The notes under the pieces were generated by a model. It saw only the letters and a program-made list of their open reading frames with translations, ran no database searches and was not told the DNA's origin. 64,000 bases of DNA, taken from the NCBI RefSeq assembly GCF_021130785.1, contig NW_025777529.1, positions 1 to 64,000 of the forward strand, read 5' to 3'. This DNA is from Homalodisca vitripennis (lineage: Eukaryota; Arthropoda; Insecta; Hemiptera; Cicadellidae). The position numbers and the translations under genes are program-made. Below, piece after piece: positions 1 to 11,488 of this stretch. Position 1 is the stretch's first letter, and each line of letters starts with the position of its first letter.

Positions 1-90
1 CCGGCGACCTCTCTCAATCAAACAAGAAACATATCACTCCAAATGTCCTAACACAATTAAAACATACACCTATATTACCTCGATAATTTT
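1..90. repeat. Dispersed repeat A, copy 1 (cut by window edge)
   Basis: The first ~90 bases, starting ccggcgacctctctca, reappear with substitutions and small gaps at about 39634-39720 in the same orientation. The shared stretch is at least 85 bp. The unit runs off the left edge, so its full size and class are unknown. Confidence 0.6.
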
Positions 91-2382
91 TTTGTATTTG
101 AGCTGTTTTTTCCACCCGTGTGTATTCGAGTAAATGATAAAAATATTTTTCTATCTTTTATTGAGGACCAAAAAATATTGAAATGAATAACGCGGGTTCC
201 TGATTATAATTTTCACTTTCTCACACTTTAAAACTCATCATTCAAGAAGAGCAACTGACGGGAAAACCAATTCTTATACAAGATTTCTTGGGGAATATGT
301 TCTCATTGGAAAAAGAACACACCACACAAATTGAGACAGTTTCTAAGTTTATATAATTAAGATGCGTAATTAATTTTACCTGGTAAGTCCCTCGTACAAA
401 AATACGGTCTATTAACTATTCTATTTTTTAGATTTTGAAAATACTGTAAACGGTTAATACTTTGGCTACCAAAAGGGAGCAATGGTCTGAAATTATGAAA
501 TGTGGATTACAAAGCCCTACTGAGCCCATTGGGTAAGCAGAAATACTTTATAAGTAAAATACTGTTTCCCAGCACAATACATCGACGTATCTCGATTACC
601 ATCCACTACGAGACAATGGCGTGTAGCGGTTATTACAAGGATAACCAGATCAAAGCAACATCGGAGCGTGGGCTTGCCTACTTGGTATGGTGACCCGATA
701 TAATACGATCCTTGTCCTTGCAAGCAGCCCGCCTGTCCGGGCCACTGGTGGTGTGGTTCGGAATGTCACCAACTTTATGCCGTTGGGTCCCCAGTTTGTG
801 TTAGAGGATGTTTTTTATCCTTTCAACCTTCGCCTGATAGTTGAACAAGACACCTTTTTGCTTTTTTCTCGGAATTTATGATGCTACCCTTGTACCTATA
901 TAAATGTTATATACGCCTACCTAAATAGATACGAGCACTATATGTTCAAAGGAAACACAACCACACCCATCTTAATATGTCTTTCTCACATTTAAAATTT
1001 GCACTTGTAGTGTCTTGTGTAGAGAGTGCTTTCTGACTTTGTTTTTGATAAATTTGTAAATCACTATAGCAATTTGTATCATTGGTTCATATTAATTGCA
1101 AAAGTCCCTCCATTTTCTGTGCCATTCATTTTACTGTAAATATGCAAACTCTAAGAATGTAAAAAGAAACCTAAACTCGTTGGGAACCTAAAAATATACA
1201 TAAATGGTTTGAACTTCCACACTACCAGTCTCATCTTACAGCAAACTTCTAAGAGAATCCTGCTCTATCAAAATTATTTACATACACACTACAGATGCAA
1301 ATTGGTATTTTGTCAATGCAGCAAAATATTTTATAAATTACGTAGTTATCTCTGCGATAAAAATATGTCTATGTAGTGTTAGAGAGGGCTTCTTAGCCCT
1401 AACCGTCCGCCTGGTACAATAAAGAACTTCTGTTGGGACTTTTGGCTCATCTGCATTATATAATTATGTAAATAATTCAAATTTCGTAATAGGGACAATT
1501 AAATATATGGGGAGATTAACCATGGAAATAATGATTTTATTTTATTAATAATAAATTTAACGTTCATCTACAGTTCCTGATCTTGATAATCCAGATAGAT
1601 ATGGGACCAGCACATCTGTCGGTATTACCAAAGAAGTCCGGTATTTACCAAGGGGTGCCATTTAACACAGTGCATAAATAGACCTATAATCAGTAAGAAA
1701 CGTAGAAGATAAGCAAAACAGCTATACTAGTAAAAGGAACAAACTTTTTTTATTGTACGTTTACTATTTATAGTAGACATAGAATGAACAAACTGTGCAT
1801 ACATTAATAAATAAGTGAAAAAACTCTTAATAAATGCCATCTTTACTACTTAAAATAAAAATCAAAAAAACAGTTTTTTTCTTCTCCTTACTTAAAGATT
1901 CTGTACAACTTGTACAGTACTACAGTGGCCTGAAGCGGTCAGCCGCCGACCTGCCGATAGCCTTTTTCGAGCGTTTTGTCGGACTTGGCCAAATGTCGGA
2001 TTATCACGATTGAACTGTACTTTACTTTAGGAACGATTTGTAACTTCTAGGTAAAGTGTATGGTGTGTAAACTGTCAGCTACAATCGTACACAGGATGTA
2101 TTACGAGATTAGCTTGATGACACGTCAATGACGGTCAATGGGACGAGGTTGATCTTGTTTCAAACTCGGCCAGTTTGCGCGTGTCACCGCTCGGCCCAGA
2201 GGTTTGGTCGGTCTACATCAATACGAGGGCGCCAAGTAAATCCCTCTGTGTCGGCCAGTTCGCGCTGATCCAGGGGCTTACACTTGTCCTATAAATCACT
2301 TTTTCACACACACCGCGCGGCTCCGTTATAAAGGCCAACTCGTTTTTAAACGGCCGGGTGGATTATTTACAGAGGTACTTAC
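91..2382. other. No supportable gene; GC-richer block at 1920-2380
   Basis: Short open frames occur on both strands around 500-880 but show no domain, codon pattern or partner exon that I can recognise. The block from about 1920 to 2430 is clearly richer in G and C than its surroundings, and unlike the nearby transposons. It lies next to the signal-peptide-like exon, so it may be host intronic or regulatory DNA. A TATAAAGG string occurs on the plus strand near 2330 without a recognisable downstream gene. Confidence 0.4.
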
Positions 2383-2433
2383 GTAGGGCGGTCTGCTGGG
2401 AGGCGCCTGCACAAGCCAGCAATAGGAGGAGCC
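2383..2433 (-). CDS. Candidate host exon encoding a signal peptide core
   Basis: Read on the minus strand, a pyrimidine-rich acceptor (tttttgtttcag) is followed by 51 bases and then a strong donor (GTAAGT). In phase 1 the exon reads LLLLLACAGASQQTAL, a hydrophobic core followed by small residues (A-C-A-G-A-S) suited to signal peptidase cleavage. The other two phases are open but give nothing recognisable. The exon has no ATG of its own, so an upstream coding exon ending in one base of a xGG codon is needed. The candidate at 58210-58222 supplies this phase. The product would be a secreted protein of unknown identity; a tiny first exon followed by a signal-peptide exon is common in insect cuticle and other secreted-protein genes. 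The next exon would lie outside the window. The call rests on splice signals and composition only. Confidence 0.4.
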
Positions 2434-2645
2434 CTGAAACAAAAACATTGCCAATGGAATTAATTTCTACTAAGGTTTCCGTTTATTATTAATGTCCACA
2501 TCTTACACTAGTCATACGTCATTTAAAAATTCACACTGGAGATTATACAAAGTATGTTTGGCGTTTAGGAGTCAGGTAGTTTAATCAAAGCAATTTATTG
2601 ACAGCGTAGTATAACTGACCAGGGGAAAAGAATTAATGTAGTAAA

Positions 2646-3300
2646 AATAAGGCAAAATAAACGGATGCAACCTTGGATATGAAAGATAATATTAGCTAAA
2701 GATTTGCATACGTTCTTTATTTTTGTTGGTATAAAAATTACCTCTAAAGTTCTCATATAATACGTGTACGCGACTTAAGATATTTAAGGTCAAAGGTCAC
2801 GAAAAATTCCGTTTTTTGCTTATATATCTACGTTTCCCTTACGCTAAATGACTTTGATAATGATAATAATAAATAAGAAATTAATTAATATTATTAAAGT
2901 AATATATAATAGTCAAGGTGAATAATTAACAATATAACTAATTTAATTTATTGTATTCTACGGGCTGACCTCACATTATCGTGTATACAGGTAAGCGGTC
3001 CCTCTACTTTTTGCGCTGTAACTCCAAAAGGGTTCAACGTACATAAAATTACTTCAGGACAAAAGTTCAAGAGAATTTTCCGTTCTACAATTTCTCTAAC
3101 CACCTTCAAAAGTCATTTAACGTAAGGGAAACGAGGATATTTTGCAAAGAAACTGATTTTCTTGACCTTAAATTATCTTAAGTCGCGTACACCGTGATTA
3201 TATGAGACTTTTGAGGTAAGTTTTATACCATAAAAAATAAAGACGTATGCAAAATCTTTAGCTTATTATCTTTCATTCCGAGTTGCATCCTTATTTTACC
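2646..3300. repeat. Fold-back element with ~200-bp inverted arms
   Basis: The stretch 2646-2855 is an imperfect inverted copy of 3103-3300. Shared blocks in order are a gatgcaac string, gaaagataat, gcatacg, the 16-base string ctcatataat plus a cgtgtacgcgacttaag-like tract, and gtttcccttacg. About 250 bp lies between the arms. No ORF is present. The structure fits a MITE or fold-back transposon copy. I found no clear target duplication. Confidence 0.7.
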
Positions 3301-4149
3301 GGACCTAAATGTAATATTCCTATCCTGTTCCTTCTCCTGCTGTAAAAACTCACCTCACTACGCAACCACTTCGTATTGGAGAAATTGGAGTAGTCCCCCT
3401 TGGTCTATCAGAGGCAATGTTTAAAAATCATGCAACTATGGTGGAGAACGAGTTGTGATTAATTTTGATCCATAAGTCATGAACTTGATCAACTGTTACG
3501 GAAGACTTCCTAAGTTTACATTATAACAGAGGTAAATGTTTTGCGACAGCAAACATTGACATATTTTCAACTCATGTGGTAACATTTTATTTTTGAATAC
3601 GTTAGCAGATGAGACACAGCTTTCTAAAGACATACCTTTATATCCTCAATCGCCAAAGGTCTGCCATTTGGTAACAATATTTTGCTCCACACTGGGTCAT
3701 ATACAAGGTAGGCAATTTTATAAACACATATGTACTGAATCTTGAGATCTTTTTAAATACAATTTCGAGTTGTTTTTTAGACTAATTAATTGAAATAAGG
3801 GCTTACAAACGTCACACCGAGATCGGCTACAACCGGTTACAAAGGCAATTTGGAAAATTGAGGAGAGATAACAGTACAAAGATTCAAAATGTAGGAGCTG
3901 AGAGACATTTTGCGGAAAGTACTAATAGATGAATGCGATGAGCAGATCTTCATAAAATCTACATTAACATGTTCACTCTCATGATGCACACTTAAAGACT
4001 TTTCTATATAACCCAAGACTAGATACTGTGCTGCTTGGCAGACAAAGTGTTCACATTATTAGATCGGTATTTTTCAAAATAGAATATTTAAAAACTGGAT
4101 ATATACATTAACCACTTCACATAACGTAACTATGGTAAGAATGGTTGAT
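3301..4149. other. No feature seen
   Basis: AT-rich sequence without an open frame of note, recognised repeat end or RNA gene. Confidence 0.5.
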
Positions 4150-4440
4150 TAAATTTGAATTGAGCTCCAGTTCGCATTCTTTTTATTTCACCGTGCTTAT
4201 AGATCGTGTCAGAAACATCTTGGTGCACTCAGTTGTGTACTGAGACAATGGAGACCGCCACTTCACCTCGTATAGGTGTGACTGATATCGCAACGACGTA
4301 AATGTTCGTTTTGAGATTCTTCATCGCCGACTTTCTTTGGATCTCTTCAGATTGAAAGAGTTAAGTCTGAGGCAGCGTCAGATATCAGACTCTGAAATAA
4401 AATGGAAGATGAATTGGATCTCAATTTAACATTCAAAATT
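4150..4440 (-). repeat. Fold-back repeat B, copy 1
   Basis: Arms at about 4150-4195 and 4395-4440 are inverted copies of each other (ttgaattgagctccagttc against ttggatctcaatttaac). The interior matches 16368-16620 in reverse orientation, including the near-identical block around gatccaaagaaagtcggcg. It has no coding capacity; probably a non-autonomous element. Confidence 0.65.
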
Positions 4441-4925
4441 AATCATTCCACCCGCAACTAAATGTAAAAAAAAATCGTCTGATCTAATTCGTAAGTAATC
4501 TAAAACTAAGTGCCTAATTATTTAAACTTAAAACTAAGTAACTTATATACCTATGGATTTGATTACCGGCGTGGGCATGGACTTGTTATGCAAATAGTGA
4601 ACTTCAACAAATAATGTTAACGTCATTCGATTAAGAGAGAGCAATCATTTAAGCGGCCAACGGTCGATATGCTATCGCCGATTGTGATCGACCATTGAGA
4701 ACTCTGGCATCTGACCAAAATGTGGCCGGCGTTCCGGAGATGAGTTTCAGAAAGAAGCGCAGCACCTGAGCATTGGTCAGCATAGATGACTCAATCTGAT
4801 AAGTGACTCTCACACTAGATTGGCTTTGTTTCCTAACCAAATTTAAACAATTTGCTTACTTAAATGTTTTTGAAGTATTAACTGTAAATAAATATTCTTT
4901 GTTTTAAAGTCTGTTTTTGAAGAAC
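4441..4925. other. No supported gene
   Basis: A 63-codon open frame on the minus strand near 4649-4840 has no recognisable motif. Local base content is mixed. Nothing further is seen. Confidence 0.45.
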
Positions 4926-5395
4926 GATTGTGAAGGAAACACGATTTTCCGGACATTTACCATCGTTCTGTGATACAAAAAAAATCTATGTTTCGAAAAC
5001 TACAATCTGACCTACAGTGGTTCCCTTTTGCTTTTGCCGCCATTTTGTTTCTGCCGTGACGATCACCATTTGATATTGGCCTCTGGTCAGTTGCAGGTGG
5101 TTGGTCGGCGAATCCAAACCTATTTTGTATTCTGTAGTTCAGTTTTAATAATTAGTGTTGTGTATTTTTTTTTATTAATTGCATGTTTTAGAGTTAGTGA
5201 ATCTGGCACACGACATGGTGGTTGTAATTCCTAACTTACGCGTGCCACAATGCTCTGGTATAAATTTCTTTATTTTAACCTAGTTTTTAATTATGTGTTA
5301 GATTAGTTGTTTACCTGAAGAAAGAGATCACATTGTAGATCTCGAAACGTACTGTTACTGATTTTATATAAGAAATAAACATTATCATTCTTCGG
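4926..5395. repeat. Inverted repeat family C, truncated copy
   Basis: The left arm (about 4926-5010) contains ttccggacatttaccatcg and reads away from the right arm at about 5265-5390, which contains cctgaagaaagagatca and gatctcgaaacgta. The same pair of arms occurs, better preserved, at 35304-35642 plus 48200-48253. The left arm stops early here, at the ctgacc before tacagtgg. The cctgaagaag...cgaaacgt signature resembles ends I associate with Penelope-like elements, but no reverse transcriptase is present, so the class is open. Confidence 0.55.
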
Positions 5396-5967
5396 CAAAG
5401 TGGACTTTGAGTAGTGACATTTTTAAGCAGTCCGCGTCAGTTACACTGAATTTCTTAACTTTACATCCTTGAACATGCAAAGATTTTACATTAATACGAC
5501 TAAAGTAGTCTTACTGGATTATTAGGTATATTTACGATTCTTTTAATACTACAGTCGGCATTTAGAAGGTCGAAACCAGGTTAAATAAATATTAAATAAT
5601 ATATTTTGAGCCAAACTGTGCACTTATCGTCTGTCCACAATTTAACTTGTTCTAAATGACGTTTGTCAGACACATAATTTGTCCACAATACGCTTTTTTT
5701 ATACAGTTTGTTCGAATTTTTTGCAATGGCCTCCAAATATTATTAAATAAATAAATCACAGTTTACACTAAAAACTAAAAAAACCTGGAAATTGAATGCA
5801 AATAAAAATCATAACCAAAGAGTGCAAAATAATTTCTCTGGCCATCGTATACTAATGGCAGGTATGGCGTCACTAATGATAAAATACACCATACTGCAGT
5901 ACAATACAAATTTTACCATCAATACATCCTGCTCATACAAGATAGTATCCTTCTATTTTACCAAGAA
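5396..5967. other. No feature seen
   Basis: AT-rich sequence; a 63-codon open frame at 5792-5983 runs into the next MITE and shows no protein signature. Confidence 0.45.
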
Positions 5968-6204
5968 CGTAGCCAGGAATTAATTATGGGGATCCAGACA
6001 ACTGATATTTTCCGGTGGTTTATACAGTATTTTGTTCATTAAAATTTCTTGAGCCGTTTCTTGGTTGAGAACGATCTTTTAGCAGCACATGTCAGTAATA
6101 CTGAATTATGTAAATAATAATATTCGTCACTAAGAATAATTGAAAAAATTGAAAATTTGGAGGGTGTCCGGGCCATTTTTGACCCCCTCGCTGGCTACGT
6201 CATT
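5968..6204 (-). mobile_element. MITE family D, copy 1
   Basis: The left end, aacgtagccagg, and the right end, ctggctacgt, are inverted repeats. The interior matches the 31449-31725 copy in reverse, sharing the cagtaatactgaat / attcagtattactgac tract. About 240 bp, non-coding. The ends resemble the GTAGCCAG-type termini of hAT-derived MITEs, which is an inference. Confidence 0.65.
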
Positions 6205-6773
6205 GTATTTGACTTTATATCAGGGCCAGCTTTTCTTATGATATAAATGTATTTCAATATTATGGTACAGAATGTAAATAATTATGCATTCACTTATTTT
6301 CTGCGGATAACAATAAAAAATTAGAGTTAATTATGCTCTTAAGCATATACAAAATAAATACAAATGATCTCTTTACTAAATTAGTGATTCAAAACCAACA
6401 TTATTTATGTATACTCGCAAACCCACTAGACTACGGTATAGTATGGTTGTTGAATATAGGAAGTTTGATATATTTCATGTACTTGTATTTATTCCATCAC
6501 GGTATTTGAAAGGGATAAGACTATTATTATTTTGCTTCGTAAAAGGAAACAAAAGAAAAAGAACCTACCATTGAAATAGCTGAAACAATGTCTTTATAAT
6601 TAATTTTAACAGTTATTTTTGTGAAGTATAATATTTTGCGTTACACTGTTGATGTTTTCAAAACAGAAAATATGATGTAAGGAACAGTAACTTCTTTGGA
6701 TTCTCTCCCCTTTACCTGATGTAAGGTACATCTGATTCATACAAAAATACATCAGACTAAACGATTTTTTTAT
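6205..6773. other. No feature seen
   Basis: AT-rich interspersed sequence. The 78-codon minus-strand frame at 6606-6842 overlaps the repeat that follows and has no domain. Confidence 0.45.
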
Positions 6774-7020
6774 CCTGACGAAGAGGATAGATTCCAATCC
6801 CGAAACGTTGTGTATTATACCTTTTATAACCTGTAATGGCAAAGGTCCGCAATCATGTTATCCTTTCAAACCTTCCATCATCAATAGCAAACTTTAAACA
6901 AAAATTGATAACTCCCCCATCTGACGAAGATGATAGATCCTAATCATCGAAACGTTGTGTTATACCTTTTATAACCTATAACGATGGCAAATGTCCGAAA
7001 TCCTGTTATCTTTTCAGATT
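6774..7020 (+). repeat. Tandem pair related to repeat family C
   Basis: Two direct copies with a period of about 146 bp begin at 6775 and 6921. Each starts ctgacgaagatgatag (or a close variant), then cgaaacgttgtg, ttataccttttataacct and a ggcaaatgtccg-like tract ending near gttatcctttc. The order of blocks parallels family C (ctgaagaag, cgaaacgta, atggcaaatgtccgg), so this is a related subfamily. Confidence 0.6.
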
Positions 7021-8513
7021 ATTAAATTTATTCTCCATCCTAATGTAAGTATTTCGGGCAGGAATAACTGATAAAATTACTTACTTAAAAATTCAAACCC
7101 TGATTACAAAGCCGAAGACATAAGAGTTTTGTGATTACGTCATCTACCTAAAATAAGAGAACATCCAAGGCAACACACGCAAGTCACTGCGAGAGCCATA
7201 GTGTCCTTAAACTTGTTTTATCTTATCCTGTGTTTACCCAGGTGGCGGTGTTTGTGAAGTAGACCACAAGGAAGAGGGGGTTTCCTTTCAGTACCTCTTA
7301 CTTCACGATGCTCCGACAAACTGGTTAGTTAAGTGAACCACAATGCATATTTCACTAAAATTTAAAGATTTTTCACACTTTTAATGTGTAAACTACGAAT
7401 TCAACAGCATAAGCTACCATGTAACATTGTGTAAGCTGTTTTATAGACCTTTACAGAAAATTGTTGTTTCATCAATATACATAATTAGTAGATTAATACG
7501 TACGATATAAAATGTAAGTCACTAAATGAATTGAATTTGAAGCCTCGACACAATTGAGTACCCAGGAATTCGAGAATTGGATACTCCGGATTGGAAAATT
7601 TTATTTGGGGGGGGGGGGGTGTAGTTTGATCTCAAATTTTGTGAACTAAATAAAAGAATATTTTTAATATGTGGAAAAAACCACGAAAAATGACGAACTT
7701 TACACTTGCTTCAATGTTAGCGTGTTCTTGTCCGTTCACCTAAGGATTGGTGTTAAGAAATTATTCTAAAATTATAGAATACTATATTTTACAACTGTAA
7801 AATAATAAGACCTCCCCCCCTCAGTTGTTCAAAAATATTTCTTCCGGACCAGAATTTTATTTATTTAATGTTCACAAATACTGTAGCCACAATAATGATG
7901 TGACTTAAAGTAACGTTAATTTTAATTCTATCACCTATGCAAATCAATGAGTTTGCACATAAAAACGACTGACTTTAATCTCGACAGTAGGGCTTTGTTC
8001 ACCTGCATATTAAGTAATCAAGATAATTATGTTAATACTGAATAATATACAAAAACCCCTTCTTTTAAAGCAAATAATGTTTTTAAGCTCCATTGAATAG
8101 TAAGGTAACTTATTTATTACACATAAATGTAAGATTTTTCTCTTCAGCCCGAACGGATATTCGGTTAATCAGATTATGACTAATCGATACTCTTGTGTAT
8201 TGTACTCGGGGAAACTTCAATCCGCTTCGCTGATTTATCCACACTGGCTTTTCCGCTTGTTTTTCAACTCCCAATATTCCACAATTATTTATCTAAAAGT
8301 TGAAAAATAATTTTTATTTCAGAGCACTATTACACTGTGACAAAAATATCGAAGTATTTACTCCATTCGTATATTTTTCAACTGTATTCAAGAGTATAAT
8401 GTTGCTCACGACAGTACCAGTTGGTCTATTTTGAATAAACCTTCGGCACCTAAATTTTATATATTTCCGTAACTAAAGAAGCGATTTATAAATTTTGGAT
8501 ACTTATAGTTTAC
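7021..8513. other. No gene; homopolymer-rich stretch
   Basis: AT-rich DNA with a 13-base G run at 7607-7619 and a C run near 7815. These may mark the ends of a small decayed MITE. No open frame or RNA gene is supported. Confidence 0.4.
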
Positions 8514-8740
8514 GATAAACACACCGATGAACGTTAAGATGGGTTGTGTACGATGAACATAACGGTGAACGTTAAGATGGGTTGTGTACGATGAACACAA
8601 CTGTGAACGTTAAGATGGGTTGTGTACGATGAACACAACTGTGAACGTTAAGATGGGTTGTGTACGATGAACACAACTGTGAACGTTAAGATGGGTTGTG
8701 TACGATGAACACAACTGTGAACGTTAAGATGGGTTGTTAC
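8514..8740 (+). repeat. Minisatellite, 38-bp unit, 6 copies
   Basis: Units begin at 8514, 8552, 8590, 8628, 8666 and 8704. The common part is gtgaacgttaagatgggttg. The last three full units are identical; the first is the most divergent. The array ends 4-7 bp before the Helitron-like element that starts at 8744. Confidence 0.95.
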
Positions 8741-8743
8741 CTA

Positions 8744-9614
8744 TCTTTATGTATAAATATATTTCTTGTGTGCGTATGTATATTACAAAACTCATAACGA
8801 CTGGACCGATTTTGACGAATTATTTTTGTGTGTGTTGAAGGGGATTTGAGAATGGTTTAGATACAACTCTGTACAATTTAAACGGTTTATTTAATTAATG
8901 TTTTATTTATAAATGGTTGTTTATTTTGGAATGTTTTACCTTCGATCCGGCAAACTGCGCTACGGCACGTAATACAAAGTGAACTGGTACTTAACAGCTC
9001 TTAATACTTTCAGCTGCAGTTCATCAAAGAGGGAAAAACATTTGTTTACGTTTAAAATTTAGAAAATTATTATTGTCAAGTGCTTGATCAATGCAGATTG
9101 CATAGAATAAATTATTGCCTAATTTTAAATCTGGATTGCATTAATGATCAATAAACTATCTAATGCAATGAAAATGCTATTAAAACGCTGTTATAAAAAA
9201 ACCACCTCATTGTACAAAACCGTGAATGTTTGCAACATAAGAATCGAATTTGGTTAGATCGAAGGTAAATGAAAAGAGCAGAAAGAAGACGCTTTATGAT
9301 CGAAATTGGTTTTCGTTGATACATTTTCTTGATCGGAGCAGCACTAGGCAAACTCCAAAATAACACTGGAAATATCTTAGACAGAAAATAATTTTTCCAT
9401 ATAATTAATTGTACTGAATAACCTATCTAGCAAAACCCACGAAAGAAGAGGCAGGAAATATGGTACATACCTTCATAATGCGCCCAAGAGGCTCACGAAG
9501 GAACGACTATAAATTATCTCAGGAATGTTTAGAATGTGATATAAAAAGAGTACGTGAATGTAGTGTACTGTTTTTCAACAGGAAATTAAGTGCGAAGCCG
9601 CGGGCAACTGCTAG
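8744..9614 (+). mobile_element. Helitron-like non-autonomous element, copy 1
   Basis: It starts with TC after an A (8743) and ends in gaagccgcgggcaactgctag followed by T (9615), the A/T insertion pattern and CTRR end expected for Helitrons. Near the start is actggaccgattttgacgaa, a motif common in insect Helitron-like repeats. From about 9029 to 9614 it aligns with the second copy (44251-45301), including gaatgtttgcaacataa and aacgctgttata. The leftmost ~250 bp differ. No Rep/helicase is encoded. An open frame at 9460-9783 reads through the 3' end and is probably chance. Only a weak 3' hairpin is visible, so the class call is moderate. Confidence 0.6.
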
Positions 9615-9969
9615 TTCAACTATAGTTTCAACTACAGATGTCCTATCTCATTACGCTTATTGCAAAGTAAGCTTTATTGAAAGTCATTTAATGGGAGATG
9701 AATTACTCCGATGCAGACAGTATAAAACTTTACACCTGCAGCCCACCTGTCGCGACTCGCGCCGTGAATCGCTTAAGGTGTGACATAAATCCCGATTCCG
9801 ACACCTTTACTTCTTAATCCCTGTAACACATTTCCCTGACAGGCGTATCCGTTTTACTTCGCCGCATTTGTTAGTTCGCGGCGCTGCTTACGATGCCACA
9901 GTGAAGACAGCATAACGTGGAAGTCACCGACCTAAACAACATTTCTTTGTTTGACGTTTGTTTTTGGCA
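9615..9969. other. No supported gene
   Basis: Somewhat GC-richer DNA (ctgcagcccacctgtcgcg, ttcgcggcgctgctta) with no recognisable motif. It could be host sequence or an old TE. Confidence 0.35.
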
Positions 9970-10135
9970 GTGGAAGGATTGTTAAGGAAACAGTACTTTT
10001 TCCGGACATTTGTCATCGTTCAGCGATACAATACAATCAGTAACGCTGTGTATATTGGTGTTACTTACTGATTGTATTGTATCACTGAACGATGGCAAAT
10101 CCGGAAATTCTCACTTCCTTCACGACCTATCGTGG
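9970..10135. repeat. Compact inverted repeat (family C ends, head to head)
   Basis: The left arm carries ttccggacatttgtcatcg and gatacaatacaatcagtaac. The right arm carries the complement, gttacttactgattgtattg, then atcactgaacgatggcaaat. The arms are ~65 bp with a loop of about 15 bp. The sequence is the outer part of repeat family C lacking its centre. Confidence 0.75.
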
Positions 10136-10174
10136 TATGTGGTTGATGTATACATGTTATACAATTTTGATGTA

Positions 10175-11488
10175 CGAGGTGTGATCAAAAAGGTTCCAGG
10201 ACTGAATTTCTATACATTTATTCATACAACATACAGGTTATTCGAATTTGTCTCCTTCAAAGTACTCCCCTTGGGAAGCTACACACTTTTCCCACTGGTG
10301 TTTCCACTGATCAAAGGCCCCAGAAAACTCTTCTTTTGTAAAGGTGTTTAGCAGCTCCGTCGTTTTTTTCTTTAATTTCGTCAACTGTTTGAAATCTTCG
10401 TCCTTTCAGGGGTCTCTTGAGCTTCAGGAAGAGAAAAAAGTCTGCTGGAGCCAGGTCAGGTGAGTAGGGGGGCTTAGGAATGACAGTCATTGCGTTTTTT
10501 ACACAAAAGTCACGGATAACTAATGCAGAGTGAACAGGAGCATTGTCATGGTGAAGGACCCAATCACCACTTTGCCACAGCTCAGGTCTCTTTCTTTTCA
10601 CAGCATTACACAATTTTCTGAGGGTTTCAAGATAAACAAAACAATTAATTATTTGACCTTGTGGAAGGAATTCATAGTAGACGACACCTTTACAGTCAAA
10701 GAAAACCGTAAGCGTGACCTTCACACTTGATTTGACTTGACTTGCTTTCTTGGGTCTTGGAGAGCCTTTTGATGTCCATTGTGATGATTGGGCTTTTGTT
10801 TCCACATAGTAACCAAAAACCCATGTCTCGTCTCCCGTAATGACATAATCCAAAAAGCTTTCGTTGTCATTTGCCTTTTGAAGAAGTTTCTCAGAAACAT
10901 GAATTCGGTATTGTTTTTGGTCTTCAGTCAACAGTTTTGGCACGAACTTTGCTGCAACACGACGCATTTGAAGTTTTTCAGTTAAAATTTCCTGACATGA
11001 CCCAAATGAAATGTTACACTCTTCTGCCATTTCACGGATTGTTAGTCGACGGTCTGATCAACATTGTCATCATTGATTGACGTTGAAGGGCGTCCGGAAC
11101 GAGCGTCGTCGTCTATGGATGTTCGGCCACCTTTAAACCTCTTGAACCACTGATGGCAGCATGATCGGCTTAGACATTCTTCACCAAAAGCCTCTTGTGA
11201 CATCAAAAAAGTTTCAGAAAACGTTTTGTTCAGTTTCACACAAAACTTCACACAAACACGTTGCTCTTCTTTCACATTCATTTTCATTAAACAAAAAAAT
11301 AGCCAATCTCTATAAAACTAATCTCAAACAAACTGTGCTAATGTTACTTTCAGTGATGTTATGATTGATCTGCAAACACAGCTGTGTTACTGTTGAGTCA
11401 GGGAATACAATGCTGCCAACCGCATCACTGTGAGACATTGCATTCCCATAGTATATAAAAAGTCCTGGAACTTTTTGATCACACCTCG
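10175..11488 (-). mobile_element. mariner-family transposon, both ends present
   Basis: The terminal inverted repeats are cgaggtgtgatcaaaaagg at the left and its complement (ctttttgatcacacctcg) at the right, about 28 bp with one indel. A TA dinucleotide flanks each side (10173-10174 and 11489-11490), as expected for Tc1/mariner target duplication. The length, 1314 bp, is typical of a full mariner. The encoded transposase is broken, so the copy is likely immobile by itself, although its ends may still be recognised by a related enzyme. Confidence 0.95.
10238..11287 (-). pseudogene. mariner D,D34D transposase, frameshifted
   Basis: This is the cut-and-paste transposase that binds the terminal repeats and inserts at TA. 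The start codon is at 11287. The N-terminal part (to 11042) has the helix-turn-helix region with WFKRFKGGRTS and DDARSGRPST. A frame change, probably with loss of about ten residues, lies near 11035. The second part (11030-10311) carries the catalytic blocks TGDETWV, HHDNAPVH and YSPDLAPADFFLF. The distance from the second aspartate to the third (in LAPAD) is 34 residues, the mariner signature. A further slip near 10355 moves the C-terminus (KHQWEKC, EGDKFE) to another frame, ending at 10238. The total span matches the usual ~345 residues. All three catalytic aspartates survive; the frame does not. Confidence 0.93.

Noticed and set aside
517..723. Minus-strand 68-codon frame and neighbouring frames near 500-880 as downstream exons of the secreted protein
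   Set aside because: Several frames are open at once, none has a phase-matched splice acceptor that I could find, and no domain is visible.
2140..2300. Minus-strand open stretch (reading ELADTEGFTWRPRIDVDRPN) as exon 3
   Set aside because: The possible acceptor before it has the wrong phase for exon 2 and leads to an immediate stop.
5312..5380. Hammerhead ribozyme in repeat family C (ctgaagaagagatc...gatctcgaaac)
   Set aside because: The stem II analogue pairs, but an extra A separates it from the core, and I could not find a stem III with the required U-H cleavage site.
9460..9783. 107-codon protein gene
   Set aside because: It overlaps the conserved 3' end of a Helitron-like repeat. Its similarity to a frame in copy 2 is explained by DNA homology, and its tail differs.
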